Source: CAMYMG01 sp038259455 (GTDB lineage: Bacteria > Pseudomonadota > Alphaproteobacteria > Rhizobiales > Rhizobiaceae). Taken from it: a stretch of DNA of 7,919 bases. The position numbers were made by a program, and so were the translations under genes. Below the pieces are notes generated by a model. It had not been told where the DNA came from, searched no databases, and worked only from the letters and a program-made list of their open reading frames with translations. Position 1 is the stretch's first letter, and each line of letters starts with the position of its first letter. The DNA lies in assembly GCA_038259455.1 (NCBI GenBank), contig JBBSOT010000232.1:1-7919 (forward strand), given 5' to 3'. Positions 1 to 5,847 of the stretch are shown piece by piece.

Positions 1-1
1 C

Positions 2-487
2 CAGATCGAGGAGAGCCTCGCCGAGCTGCACGCCGCCCGCTACGAGTTGCTGACGACCTCGCTCGAGATCTCGCTGGTTGAGGGATTGCTCCTTATCGGC
101 AGCGACAGCGCGGCGCTGGAGAGCGTGCAACGCACGATCGAACGATGCGAAAGCGACGGCGATGGTTTCGCCCTTCCCGAACTCCTGCGCATAAAGGGAC
201 ACATCCTGCGCAAACTTGACCCTCAGGGCGTTGCCGCCGAAGCGACCTATCGTGACGGTCTCGAGTGCGCGCAGCAACAAGCCTCGAAGGCCTGGGAATT
301 GCGGCTGGCCCTTGACCTGTCGCGACACTGGCTGGAGTTGGGGCGGAAGACGGAGGCCGCAACGCTGCTGGGGCCACTCTACAGTGACTCCGGCCAACGG
401 GCAGATTCCGCCGATTCAAGGGATCTGCAGATGCTTTGGCATCTGACCGGAGGCGTTTCCGAGCCTGGCGGGTCTGTCACAATCTGA
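2..487 (+). CDS. C-terminal part of a TPR-like predicted ATPase/regulator (5' end outside window)
   Basis: The reading frame is open to the left edge, so this is the last ~161 residues of a longer protein; the true start is not in the window. The segment is rich in Leu and Ala and reads as paired amphipathic helices, as in TPR-like repeats. It carries blocks such as ALPELLRIKGHIL, then AEATYRDGLECA, then WELRLALDLSRHWLELGR and EAATLLGPLY. That block order is familiar from the C-terminal repeat region of large rhizobial proteins that join an N-terminal winged-helix or nucleotide-cyclase domain to an ATPase domain. The N-terminal domain that would settle the type (DNA-binding regulator or cyclase) is missing. 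It ends 37 bases before the ABC-F gene, so cotranscription is possible. The family call rests on recalled similarity; the helical-repeat character is visible directly. Confidence 0.65.
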   Translation, partial: QIEESLAELHAARYELLTTSLEISLVEGLLLIGSDSAALESVQRTIERCESDGDGFALPELLRIKGHILRKLDPQGVAAEATYRDGLECAQQQASKAWELRLALDLSRHWLELGRKTEAATLLGPLYSDSGQRADSADSRDLQMLWHLTGGVSEPGGSVTI

Positions 488-513
488 ACGCCAAAGTGCG
501 CGCCCGCTTCATC

Positions 514-521
514 GAAAGAAG
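514..521 (+). promoter_or_regulatory. Ribosome binding site of the ABC-F gene
   Basis: The purine run GAAAGAAG sits just before the ATG at 525. It supports that start, which also places the first beta-strand and Walker A at the usual distance for an ABC-F protein. Confidence 0.5.
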
Positions 522-524
522 ATC

Positions 525-2123
525 ATGTCATCCATCACCTTGTCCGGGCTCGCTTTGGCGACTCCTACAAACCGTACGCTCTTTTCCGGTCTCAACCTCG
601 CCTTCAACCGCGAGCGCGTCGGCCTCGTCGGACGCAACGGCTTGGGAAAATCCACGCTCCTGAGGCTGATAACAGGTGAAGCCGTACCCGCTGCTGGCAG
701 TGTCACCGTGGAGGGAACTGTGGGCGTGATGCGGCAGATGGCCGTTGTCGCACACGACGAGACCGTCGCGGATCTGTTTGGCGCGCGCGACGCCCTGAAC
801 CTTCTGCACCGGGCCGAATTGGGTGAAGCCTCGGTCGAAGAATTGTCGTCCGCCGACTGGACCCTGGAGGAACGGATTGCCGCTGCACTTGGACGTGTCG
901 GCCTGGACGATGCCTTGCCGACAACGCCCCTCGCCCAGCTTTCGGGCGGGCAGCGAACCCGGGCCAGCCTAGCCGCGGCCATATTCAAAGCGCCCGATTT
1001 CCTGATCCTCGACGAGCCGACGAACAACCTCGATCGTCAAGGCCGCGCTGCGGTCATCGCGCTGATCTCGAATTGGCGTGCGGGCGCGATCATCGTCAGC
1101 CATGACCGCGAACTGCTTGAGAAAGTCGACGCCATCGTCGAGTTGACCACCCTTGGCGCCACCCGTTTCGGAGGAGGATGGAGCGCCTATCGCGACCGCA
1201 AGGAGGTGGAACTCGCTGCTGCCGAGCACGACGCCGCACACGCGGAAAAAGCGATGGACGAGGCCAGCAAGCAGGCACGGCTCGCAGCGGAACGCAGCGA
1301 TCGCCGCGCCGCCGTTGGCGCGCGAAAGGGCGCGAAAGGCGACATGCCGAAGATCGCGTCAGGCCGCAGGAAGCAGAACGCCGAGGCAACGCGTGGATCG
1401 ACCCGGCGGCTGGTCGATGCCAGACGGGAAGAAGCCGGCGTCGCGCTTGCCGCCGCGCGCGAGCGAATCGAGATCGTGCAAGCCCCGTCTTTTCCGCTGC
1501 CGGCAACGGGGCTCGCCACCGACCGTCGGGTCCTGCAGCTCGATGACGTCACCGCTGGCTACTCACCCGGCGAGGCGATAATCCACCGTCTGTCCTTCAC
1601 GATGGTCGGGCCGGAGCGCGTGGCAATTGCCGGTCCCAACGGATCCGGCAAGAGCACGCTGTTGAACCTGGTTGCCGGCGGCCTGCGGCCGGCTTCGGGA
1701 ACCGTGCGGGTGCTGGTGCCCGCCGCAATGCTGGATCAGCAGGCCGGTGTTCTCCGGTCCGATGCCTCGGTACTCGACAACTTCAGGCGGCTGAACCCTG
1801 ACGCTACCGACAATGCCGGCCGCGCCACCCTGGCCCGGTTTCTATTCCGCGGCGACGGCGCGCTGCAGATGGTGTCGACCCTGAGCGGTGGCCAGTTGCT
1901 GCGCGCCGGCCTCGCCTGCATTCTTGGAGGCACGACCCCGCCCCAATTGCTGATCCTGGACGAGCCGACCAACCATCTCGACCTCGACTCGATCGCCGCA
2001 GTCGAATCGGCGCTGAAAGCCTACGACGGGGCCCTTCTGGTGGTCAGCCACGACGAGGTCTTCCTGGAGGCGATCGGGATCACGCGGCGGCTCGACCTGA
2101 CTGATCGGCGCCGCCAGGACTGA
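525..2123 (+). CDS. ABC-F family ATP-binding cassette protein
   Basis: A 532-residue soluble protein with two ABC ATPase domains in one chain and no membrane segments, which is the ABC-F layout (EttA, Uup, YbiT, YheS type; these are about 530-640 residues). Domain 1 has Walker A GRNGLGKST at residues 36-44, signature LSGGQ at 139-143, Walker B/catalytic Glu in DEPTNNLD at 163-170 and an H-loop His at 193. Domain 2 has GPNGSGKST at 370-378, LSGGQ at 453-457, DEPTNHLD at 479-486 and His 509. Both sites look competent for ATP hydrolysis. Between them, roughly residues 225-330, lies a charged Ala/Arg/Lys/Glu-rich linker that would form the interdomain helical hairpin. Known ABC-F proteins bind the ribosomal E site and act in translation or ribosome-targeted antibiotic resistance. 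The subgroup and substrate state are not decidable here, so no gene symbol is given. Confidence 0.93.
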   Translation: MSSITLSGLALATPTNRTLFSGLNLAFNRERVGLVGRNGLGKSTLLRLITGEAVPAAGSVTVEGTVGVMRQMAVVAHDETVADLFGARDALNLLHRAELGEASVEELSSADWTLEERIAAALGRVGLDDALPTTPLAQLSGGQRTRASLAAAIFKAPDFLILDEPTNNLDRQGRAAVIALISNWRAGAIIVSHDRELLEKVDAIVELTTLGATRFGGGWSAYRDRKEVELAAAEHDAAHAEKAMDEASKQARLAAERSDRRAAVGARKGAKGDMPKIASGRRKQNAEATRGSTRRLVDARREEAGVALAAARERIEIVQAPSFPLPATGLATDRRVLQLDDVTAGYSPGEAIIHRLSFTMVGPERVAIAGPNGSGKSTLLNLVAGGLRPASGTVRVLVPAAMLDQQAGVLRSDASVLDNFRRLNPDATDNAGRATLARFLFRGDGALQMVSTLSGGQLLRAGLACILGGTTPPQLLILDEPTNHLDLDSIAAVESALKAYDGALLVVSHDEVFLEAIGITRRLDLTDRRRQD

Positions 2124-2133
2124 TCCGGGCGGC
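2110..2133 (+). terminator. Hairpin over the ABC-F stop codon, possible weak terminator
   Basis: GCCGCC at 2110-2115 pairs with GGCGGC at 2128-2133. After one A/G mismatch, GGA (2117-2119) pairs with TCC (2124-2126) around a CTGA tetraloop that contains most of the stop codon. It is followed by TGTCTTC, only a weak T-rich tract. The structure is clear; the terminator role is inference. Confidence 0.35.
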
Positions 2134-2147
2134 TGTCTTCGGGCAGG

Positions 2148-2270
2148 TCACGGCACAAGCAGAAGCTTGCCCGTGGTGGCCCGACCCTCGTGGGCCTCAT
2201 GCGCCTGGCGACGTCGCCAATCGGCACACGCCGGCGTCCCTCAAATTCATTTGCCTGGACCGCATTCGGT
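2148..2270 (-). pseudogene. Decayed C-terminal fragment of a zinc-type/quinone oxidoreductase
   Basis: Read on the minus strand, the end of this stretch gives RQAHEAHEGRATTGKLLLVP followed by a TGA at 2150-2148. This is the characteristic C-terminus of medium-chain quinone oxidoreductases and zinc-binding alcohol dehydrogenases (AHEALEGRKTTGKLLL type). The segment that should come before it, NEFEGRRRVPIGDV at about 2213-2254, is in a different frame. This fits a small deletion between the IGDV beta-strand and the AHEAHE helix. No Rossmann domain or start codon can be followed further upstream, so only a tail remains. Its left end is uncertain. It lies tail to tail with the ABC-F gene. The call rests on recall of the family's C-terminal motif. 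Confidence 0.6.
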
Positions 2271-2326
2271 GGCCAACGGCTCGCCTGTGCCCCACGCCCG
2301 AACGCCGCCTCGCAACGGCTCACGCA

Positions 2327-2353
2327 GGCTAGCGTTCGATAACGCGCATAGCC
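2327..2353. repeat. Bulged inverted repeat, possible operator or RNA hairpin
   Basis: The left arm GGCTAGCGTT (2327-2336) pairs with AACGC (2341-2345) and then TAGCC (2349-2353). The loop is CGAT and the right arm carries a 3-base bulge GCA (2346-2348). The inner core, GCGTT-CGAT-AACGC, is a perfect two-fold site as often bound by dimeric repressors. It lies 136 bases before the start of the first operon gene. The pairing is seen directly; any regulatory role is inferred. Confidence 0.4.
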
Positions 2354-2473
2354 GAGACCCCCGCGGTACCCATAGCTGACAGCGCCTGCTTCCCTGCATC
2401 TGCCGGGCCTCAGTCGTGACGTTCAATGCAACCGCGTGCGGATCATCCGGAGTGCCGGGCGACGCGCGCAAGC

Positions 2474-2479
2474 AGAAGG
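2474..2479 (+). promoter_or_regulatory. Ribosome binding site deciding the hydrolase start
   Basis: AGAAGG lies 10 bases before ATG 2490. The frame is open further upstream to a GTG at 2436, but that start has no comparable site. It would also put 18 more residues ahead of an N-terminus that already carries a Tat signal, so 2490 is preferred. Confidence 0.6.
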
Positions 2480-2489
2480 TGATGCTCTC

Positions 2490-3539
2490 ATGGAAAACCC
2501 ATCAGCACATGAAACGATCGACCATCCGCGGCGCCGGTTCATCGGCGCCGCCACTCTGATGGCTGCATCGACCTTTCTCGGCCGAACCGGCCCTGCAATC
2601 GCAGACGACGCTTCGCGAGCCACGCATATCGCCGGTGGCCGTACCTTCCCCAACCTGAAGCAGATCGAGGCTGGCGACCTCGACGTGGGATATGCCGAAC
2701 AAGGTCCGACCGACGGCACGCCTGTGATCCTGCTGCATGGCTGGCCATACGACATCCACAGCTACGGCGAGGTCGCGCCACTGCTGGCGCACGAAGGTTA
2801 TCGCGTGTTCATACCATACTTACGCGGTTACGGGACCACGCAGTTCCTGTCAAAAACGGCGCTGCGCAACGGCCAGCCCTCTGCGATGGCGCAGGATGTG
2901 GTCTCGTTGATGGACGCCCTGGGGATTTCGCAAGCCCTGCTTGGCGGGTTCGATTGGGGCGCGCGAACCGCCGATATCGTGGCAGCGCTCTGGCCGGACA
3001 GGGTTCGGGCATTGGTTTCGGTGAGCGGCTACCTGATTGGAAGTCAGGCTTCAGGTACGATGCCGCTTTCTCCCGCTGCCGAACACGAGTGGTGGTATCA
3101 GTTCTACTTCGCCACCGAGCGCGGTCGGGTCGGATATGCCGCGAACACCAGGGACTTTGCACGGCTGATCTGGCAACTTGCCTCGCCGCGCTGGACGTTC
3201 GACGATGCCACCTTCACGCGCAGCGCGGCTGCCTTTGATAATCCCGACCACGTGGACATCGTGATCCACAACTACCGCTGGCGGCTAGGGCTGGCGGAAG
3301 GGGATCCGAAATTCGACGCGCTGGAAGCGCGGCTCGCAGACCGTCCTCTCATCGCGACGCCGACAATCACGCTCGAAGGTGACGCCAATGGCGCTCCGCA
3401 TCCCGAGCCGAATGCCTACGCCAAATTATTCTCGGGAAAGTACGAGCACCGCACGATCACGGGTGGGATCGGACACAACCTGCCGCAGGAGGCCCCCGCG
3501 GCCTTCGCCCAGGCTGTGCTCGACGCCGACAAGCTTTAG
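2490..3539 (+). CDS. Tat-exported alpha/beta hydrolase, epoxide hydrolase/haloalkane dehalogenase-like
   Basis: A 349-residue protein. The N-terminus has a twin-arginine signal: RRRFIG begins at residue 14, followed by a hydrophobic Ala-rich stretch and a likely cleavage near AIADD, so export folded to the periplasm is predicted. The mature part is an alpha/beta hydrolase. HGWP at 83-86 is the HGxP oxyanion motif. Asp155 in GFDWGA takes the nucleophile-elbow position, Asp298 in EGDAN is the probable charge-relay acid, and His329 in GIGHN is the general base. The Asp nucleophile marks the epoxide hydrolase/haloalkane dehalogenase branch rather than esterases. Tyr203 and Tyr206 in the cap (WWYQFYF) are candidates for the epoxide-activating tyrosine; a dehalogenase would need halide-binding Trp or Asn residues, which I cannot assign. 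It is the first of five collinear genes, 14 bases before the P460 gene. The fold and nucleophile are well supported; the substrate is unknown. Confidence 0.88.
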   Translation: MENPSAHETIDHPRRRFIGAATLMAASTFLGRTGPAIADDASRATHIAGGRTFPNLKQIEAGDLDVGYAEQGPTDGTPVILLHGWPYDIHSYGEVAPLLAHEGYRVFIPYLRGYGTTQFLSKTALRNGQPSAMAQDVVSLMDALGISQALLGGFDWGARTADIVAALWPDRVRALVSVSGYLIGSQASGTMPLSPAAEHEWWYQFYFATERGRVGYAANTRDFARLIWQLASPRWTFDDATFTRSAAAFDNPDHVDIVIHNYRWRLGLAEGDPKFDALEARLADRPLIATPTITLEGDANGAPHPEPNAYAKLFSGKYEHRTITGGIGHNLPQEAPAAFAQAVLDADKL

Positions 3540-3553
3540 ACGGGAACGGACCC

Positions 3554-4063
3554 GTGAAACTGTATCCTCGTGTGCTCCTCGCGGCGGTTGCCACGTCGTC
3601 CCTGCTCGGCCTCGCCCTCGCCATCGCGGCCGCAGACGAGGATGATCTCGCCTCGCCGATCTACGGCGTCAAGCTCCCCGAAGACTACCGCAGGTGGGAG
3701 CTGATCGCGCCCGCTGAGGAGGCCGAGCCGCTCGACGAGCTGCGCGCTGTTGTTGGCAACGCCGTAGCCGTCGAGGCGTATCGCGCTGGAACGCTCCCCT
3801 TCCCGGACGGAACTATCCTTGTGAAGCTCGCCTGGAAACGCGTCCCGTCGCCCGAGTTCGCTCCGGCCACCGTTCCCGGACCGGCGACCACCGTGCAGGT
3901 AATGGTCAAGGATGCGCGGCGCTACCCCGACTCCGGCGGCTGGGGCTTCGGGCGATTCGTCGATGGAAAGCCCGTCGACAGGGCGCAGCACCAGACCTGC
4001 TTCGCCTGCCACGAGCCCAATGTGCGCGATCACGACTACGTCTTCACCCGGCTCGCACCCTAG
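3554..4063 (+). CDS. Cytochrome P460-family c-type haem protein, exported
   Basis: A 169-residue protein starting at GTG. MKLYPR followed by a hydrophobic stretch to about residue 27 (AAA before DEDD) is a Sec signal peptide, so it acts in the periplasm. The mature part matches the cytochrome P460 family layout: an early YRRWELIAPA segment, a beta-rich middle with LPFPDGTILVKLAW, and a C-terminal haem c site CFACH at 149-153. Classical P460 of Nitrosomonas oxidises hydroxylamine and has a lysine-haem cross-link; related family members lack the link and have other or unknown roles. Lys91 in the ILVK strand is a possible cross-link residue, but I cannot establish this without alignment. The ribosome site is weak (GGGA at 3542-3545). 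The GTG lies 14 bases after the hydrolase stop, so translational coupling is likely. Confidence 0.8.
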   Translation: MKLYPRVLLAAVATSSLLGLALAIAAADEDDLASPIYGVKLPEDYRRWELIAPAEEAEPLDELRAVVGNAVAVEAYRAGTLPFPDGTILVKLAWKRVPSPEFAPATVPGPATTVQVMVKDARRYPDSGGWGFGRFVDGKPVDRAQHQTCFACHEPNVRDHDYVFTRLAP

Positions 4064-4070
4064 CAACATC

Positions 4071-4078
4071 GGAAGGGA
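4071..4078 (+). promoter_or_regulatory. Ribosome binding site of the SDR gene
   Basis: GGAAGGGA precedes ATG 4087 by 8 bases, a strong site. It confirms the start, which puts the TGxxxGIG nucleotide-binding motif at residue 8 as usual for the family. Confidence 0.6.
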
Positions 4079-4086
4079 CATCGGAC

Positions 4087-4974
4087 ATGCCGAAAAGATG
4101 GCTCATCACTGGATGCTCCAGCGGCATTGGGCGCGCTCTGTCCGAGGCCGTACTGGCCGCAGGTCACGCGCTGGTCGCGACGGCGCGGGATCCCGAACTG
4201 CTGGCGGATTTTCCGGCGCGTTACGGTGACGCCGTTCGTGTCGCCGCACTGGACGTCACAGATCCGAACGCCGCGCAGGCCGCGGTAACCGCCGCCCTTG
4301 ACAGCTTTGGTGGGCTCGATGTCCTTGTGAACAATGCCGGTTATGGCAACGTCAATTCGGTCGAGGACACATCACTCGATGAGTTCCGCCGGCAGATCGA
4401 AACGAACCTCTTCGGCACGATCATTCTGTGCAAAGCCGCGATCCCGGTCATGCGGTCACAGCGCAGCGGCCACATCATCCAGTTTTCGTCGGTAGGTGGT
4501 CGCATCGGCGCGCCTGGCCGCGCGCCCTACTCGGCCGCGAAATGGGGCGTCGAGGGATTTTCCGAAGTTCTTGCGGCCGAGATGGCGCTAATCGGCGTCA
4601 AGGTCACGGTGATAGAACCCGGTGGCTTCCGGACAAACTTTGCCGGCGCCTCGACCACAATTGAAGAGGGCCGCCCGGAATACGACGCAGTCGTGGGTGC
4701 GGCGGCCCGGATGCAACGAGCCTTCGACGGGCACCAGCCCGGCGACCCGCTGCGGGCCGCGCGGGTCATCCTCCAGGTCGCCGCAATGGACGTGCCGCCG
4801 TTCCGCCTGCCCTTGGGCCGAAGCGCCTCGGAAGCCCTTGAGGCGGCGGATCGCGCAAGGCTGGACGAGGTCCTCCGCTGGCGCGAACTGAGCACTTCCA
4901 CGGACTACCCGCAGACAGGCGACGTCGGCGCCAACCGCGGGCACGTAAATCGCTCCGACGACACCTTGCCCTAA
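4087..4974 (+). CDS. Short-chain dehydrogenase/reductase, NAD(P)-dependent
   Basis: A 295-residue classical SDR, cytosolic (no signal or membrane segment). The cofactor motif TGCSSGIG is at 8-15, DVTD is in the adenine-binding region and NNAGYG is at 82-87. The catalytic set is Ser135 (FSSVGG), Tyr148 and Lys152 (YSAAK), followed by the EPGGFRTNF segment typical of this subgroup. All key residues are present, so it should be active as an oxidoreductase on a carbonyl/alcohol substrate that the sequence does not reveal. Alkaline or Arg-rich cues after beta-2 (TARDPE) lean toward NADP(H), but this is weak. The last ~25 residues (from about YPQTGDVG on) run past the usual family end and look unstructured. 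It is the third gene of the operon, 23 bases after P460. It could reduce or oxidise the product of the neighbouring hydrolases. Confidence 0.93.
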   Translation: MPKRWLITGCSSGIGRALSEAVLAAGHALVATARDPELLADFPARYGDAVRVAALDVTDPNAAQAAVTAALDSFGGLDVLVNNAGYGNVNSVEDTSLDEFRRQIETNLFGTIILCKAAIPVMRSQRSGHIIQFSSVGGRIGAPGRAPYSAAKWGVEGFSEVLAAEMALIGVKVTVIEPGGFRTNFAGASTTIEEGRPEYDAVVGAAARMQRAFDGHQPGDPLRAARVILQVAAMDVPPFRLPLGRSASEALEAADRARLDEVLRWRELSTSTDYPQTGDVGANRGHVNRSDDTLP

Positions 4975-5015
4975 CGCTAACGGCCGCGGCCAGTGGGGCC
5001 GTGGGCATACACACG

Positions 5016-5021
5016 AAAGGA
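5016..5021 (+). promoter_or_regulatory. Ribosome binding site deciding the second hydrolase start
   Basis: AAAGGA lies 7 bases before ATG 5029. The frame extends upstream to an alternative GTG at 4993. The site and the canonical signal peptide that begins at residue 1 from ATG 5029 argue for the later start. Confidence 0.6.
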
Positions 5022-5028
5022 ACTCGAA

Positions 5029-5784
5029 ATGAACACGTTCATCGCAGGTCTCGCGCTTGCCACGCTGATCTCCGCCACATCCATCGCATCGGCGCAGACC
5101 CCCGAGCCTACCGTCGTCCTCGTCCACGGCGCGTTCGCCGACGGGTCGAGCTGGTCGAAAGTGATCCCGCTTCTGCGCAAGAAGGGACTTGGCGTGGTCG
5201 CGGTCCAGAACCCGCTTTCCTCGCTTGAGGCTGACGTCGACGCGACACGCCGGGCCATCGACCAGATCGACGGGCCAGTCGTCCTGGTCGGTCACAGCTG
5301 GGCAGGCGTTGTGATCACTGAGGCCGGTAACGACCCCAAGGTCAAATCGCTCGTCTACGTGGCGGCCTTTGCACCGGACTCCGGTCAGTCGATCACCAGC
5401 ATGACTGCCGATCTGCCGCCCGCCCCCTACGCGCCGTTTCTGCGCAAGGACGAGGGCGGCTATCTGACACTGTCGGAGGAAGGGGTGCGCAAGAATTTCG
5501 CCCAGGACCTCCCGGCGGCGGAGGCCGAACTGGTAGCGATCACGCAGGGTCCGTGGAACGCCAGCTGCGTAGACGCCACGGTGACGCACGCAGCATGGCA
5601 TGACAAGCCGGCCCGCACGGTAATCACTGAGGATGATCGTATGATTCCGCCTGCGTTGCAGGAACAGATGGCCAGCGCGGCCCATGCCGACGTCGTCAGG
5701 GTTCCGGCCAGCCACGTCGTGATGTTGAGCCATCCGGAGGCCGTCGCCGATGCGATCATCGCGTCCGCAATGGCACGTGATTGA
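5029..5784 (+). CDS. Exported alpha/beta hydrolase (esterase-like, Ser nucleophile)
   Basis: A 252-residue protein. MNTFIAGLALATLISATSIA is a Sec signal peptide with cleavage expected at ASA before QT (about residue 23), so a periplasmic or secreted enzyme. HGAF at 33-36 supplies the oxyanion region, Ser90 in GHSWAG is the nucleophile elbow, Asp203 in TEDDRMIPP is the probable acid and His229 in PASHVVMLSHP is the base. The HGAFADGSSW start and the DRMIPPALQ ... SHVVMLSHPE end are typical of small esterases of the MenH/salicylate-esterase-like group, often annotated only as alpha/beta hydrolase. Its nucleophile differs from the first hydrolase of the operon (Ser rather than Asp), so the two are not simple duplicates. 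It lies 54 bases after the SDR gene and 63 before the RclC-like gene. The substrate is unknown. Confidence 0.9.
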   Translation: MNTFIAGLALATLISATSIASAQTPEPTVVLVHGAFADGSSWSKVIPLLRKKGLGVVAVQNPLSSLEADVDATRRAIDQIDGPVVLVGHSWAGVVITEAGNDPKVKSLVYVAAFAPDSGQSITSMTADLPPAPYAPFLRKDEGGYLTLSEEGVRKNFAQDLPAAEAELVAITQGPWNASCVDATVTHAAWHDKPARTVITEDDRMIPPALQEQMASAAHADVVRVPASHVVMLSHPEAVADAIIASAMARD

Positions 5785-5802
5785 ACCGCCAAACCCCAAC
5801 CA

Positions 5803-5825
5803 TGGAGGCGCAAACCGCGCCTCCA
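5803..5825 (+). promoter_or_regulatory. Perfect hairpin between the second hydrolase and the RclC-like gene
   Basis: TGGAGGCGC (5803-5811) and GCGCCTCCA (5817-5825) form a perfect 9-bp stem with loop AAACC. No T-run follows, so an ordinary terminator is unlikely. An mRNA-stability, processing or attenuation element within the operon is more plausible. It ends 22 bases before ATG 5848. Confidence 0.5.
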
Positions 5826-5836
5826 CAACCTGAACT

Positions 5837-5840
5837 GGAG
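5837..5840 (+). promoter_or_regulatory. Ribosome binding site of the RclC-like gene
   Basis: GGAG lies 7 bases before ATG 5848. It supports the long form of the protein with its hydrophilic N-terminal tail. Confidence 0.5.
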
Positions 5841-5847
5841 CATCGAA

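Larger units (their letters stand above)
2271..2489. other. Upstream region of the five-gene operon, no intact gene
   Basis: With the oxidoreductase remnant this makes 366 bases without an intact gene. I see no convincing sigma70 -35/-10 pair and no GGAAC-N16/17-CGTT EcfG-type promoter. A promoter for the downstream operon must presumably lie here. The one structured element is the inverted repeat at 2327-2353. Open frames in this stretch on both strands have no recognisable family motif. Confidence 0.5.

Noticed and set aside
509..1027. A 172-codon minus-strand open frame
   Set aside because: It is antisense to the first ABC-F ATPase domain, and its Ser/Arg/Ala-rich translation is typical of a shadow frame.
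2247..2471. A 74-codon minus-strand open frame in the spacer
   Set aside because: It has no recognisable motif or supporting ribosome site, and it ends just where the oxidoreductase remnant in another frame begins. More likely chance coding potential.
5019..5039. GGAAC followed by CGTT, resembling an EcfG stress promoter
   Set aside because: The spacing is 12 bases rather than the 16-17 expected, and the elements overlap the ribosome site and start codon of the second hydrolase.
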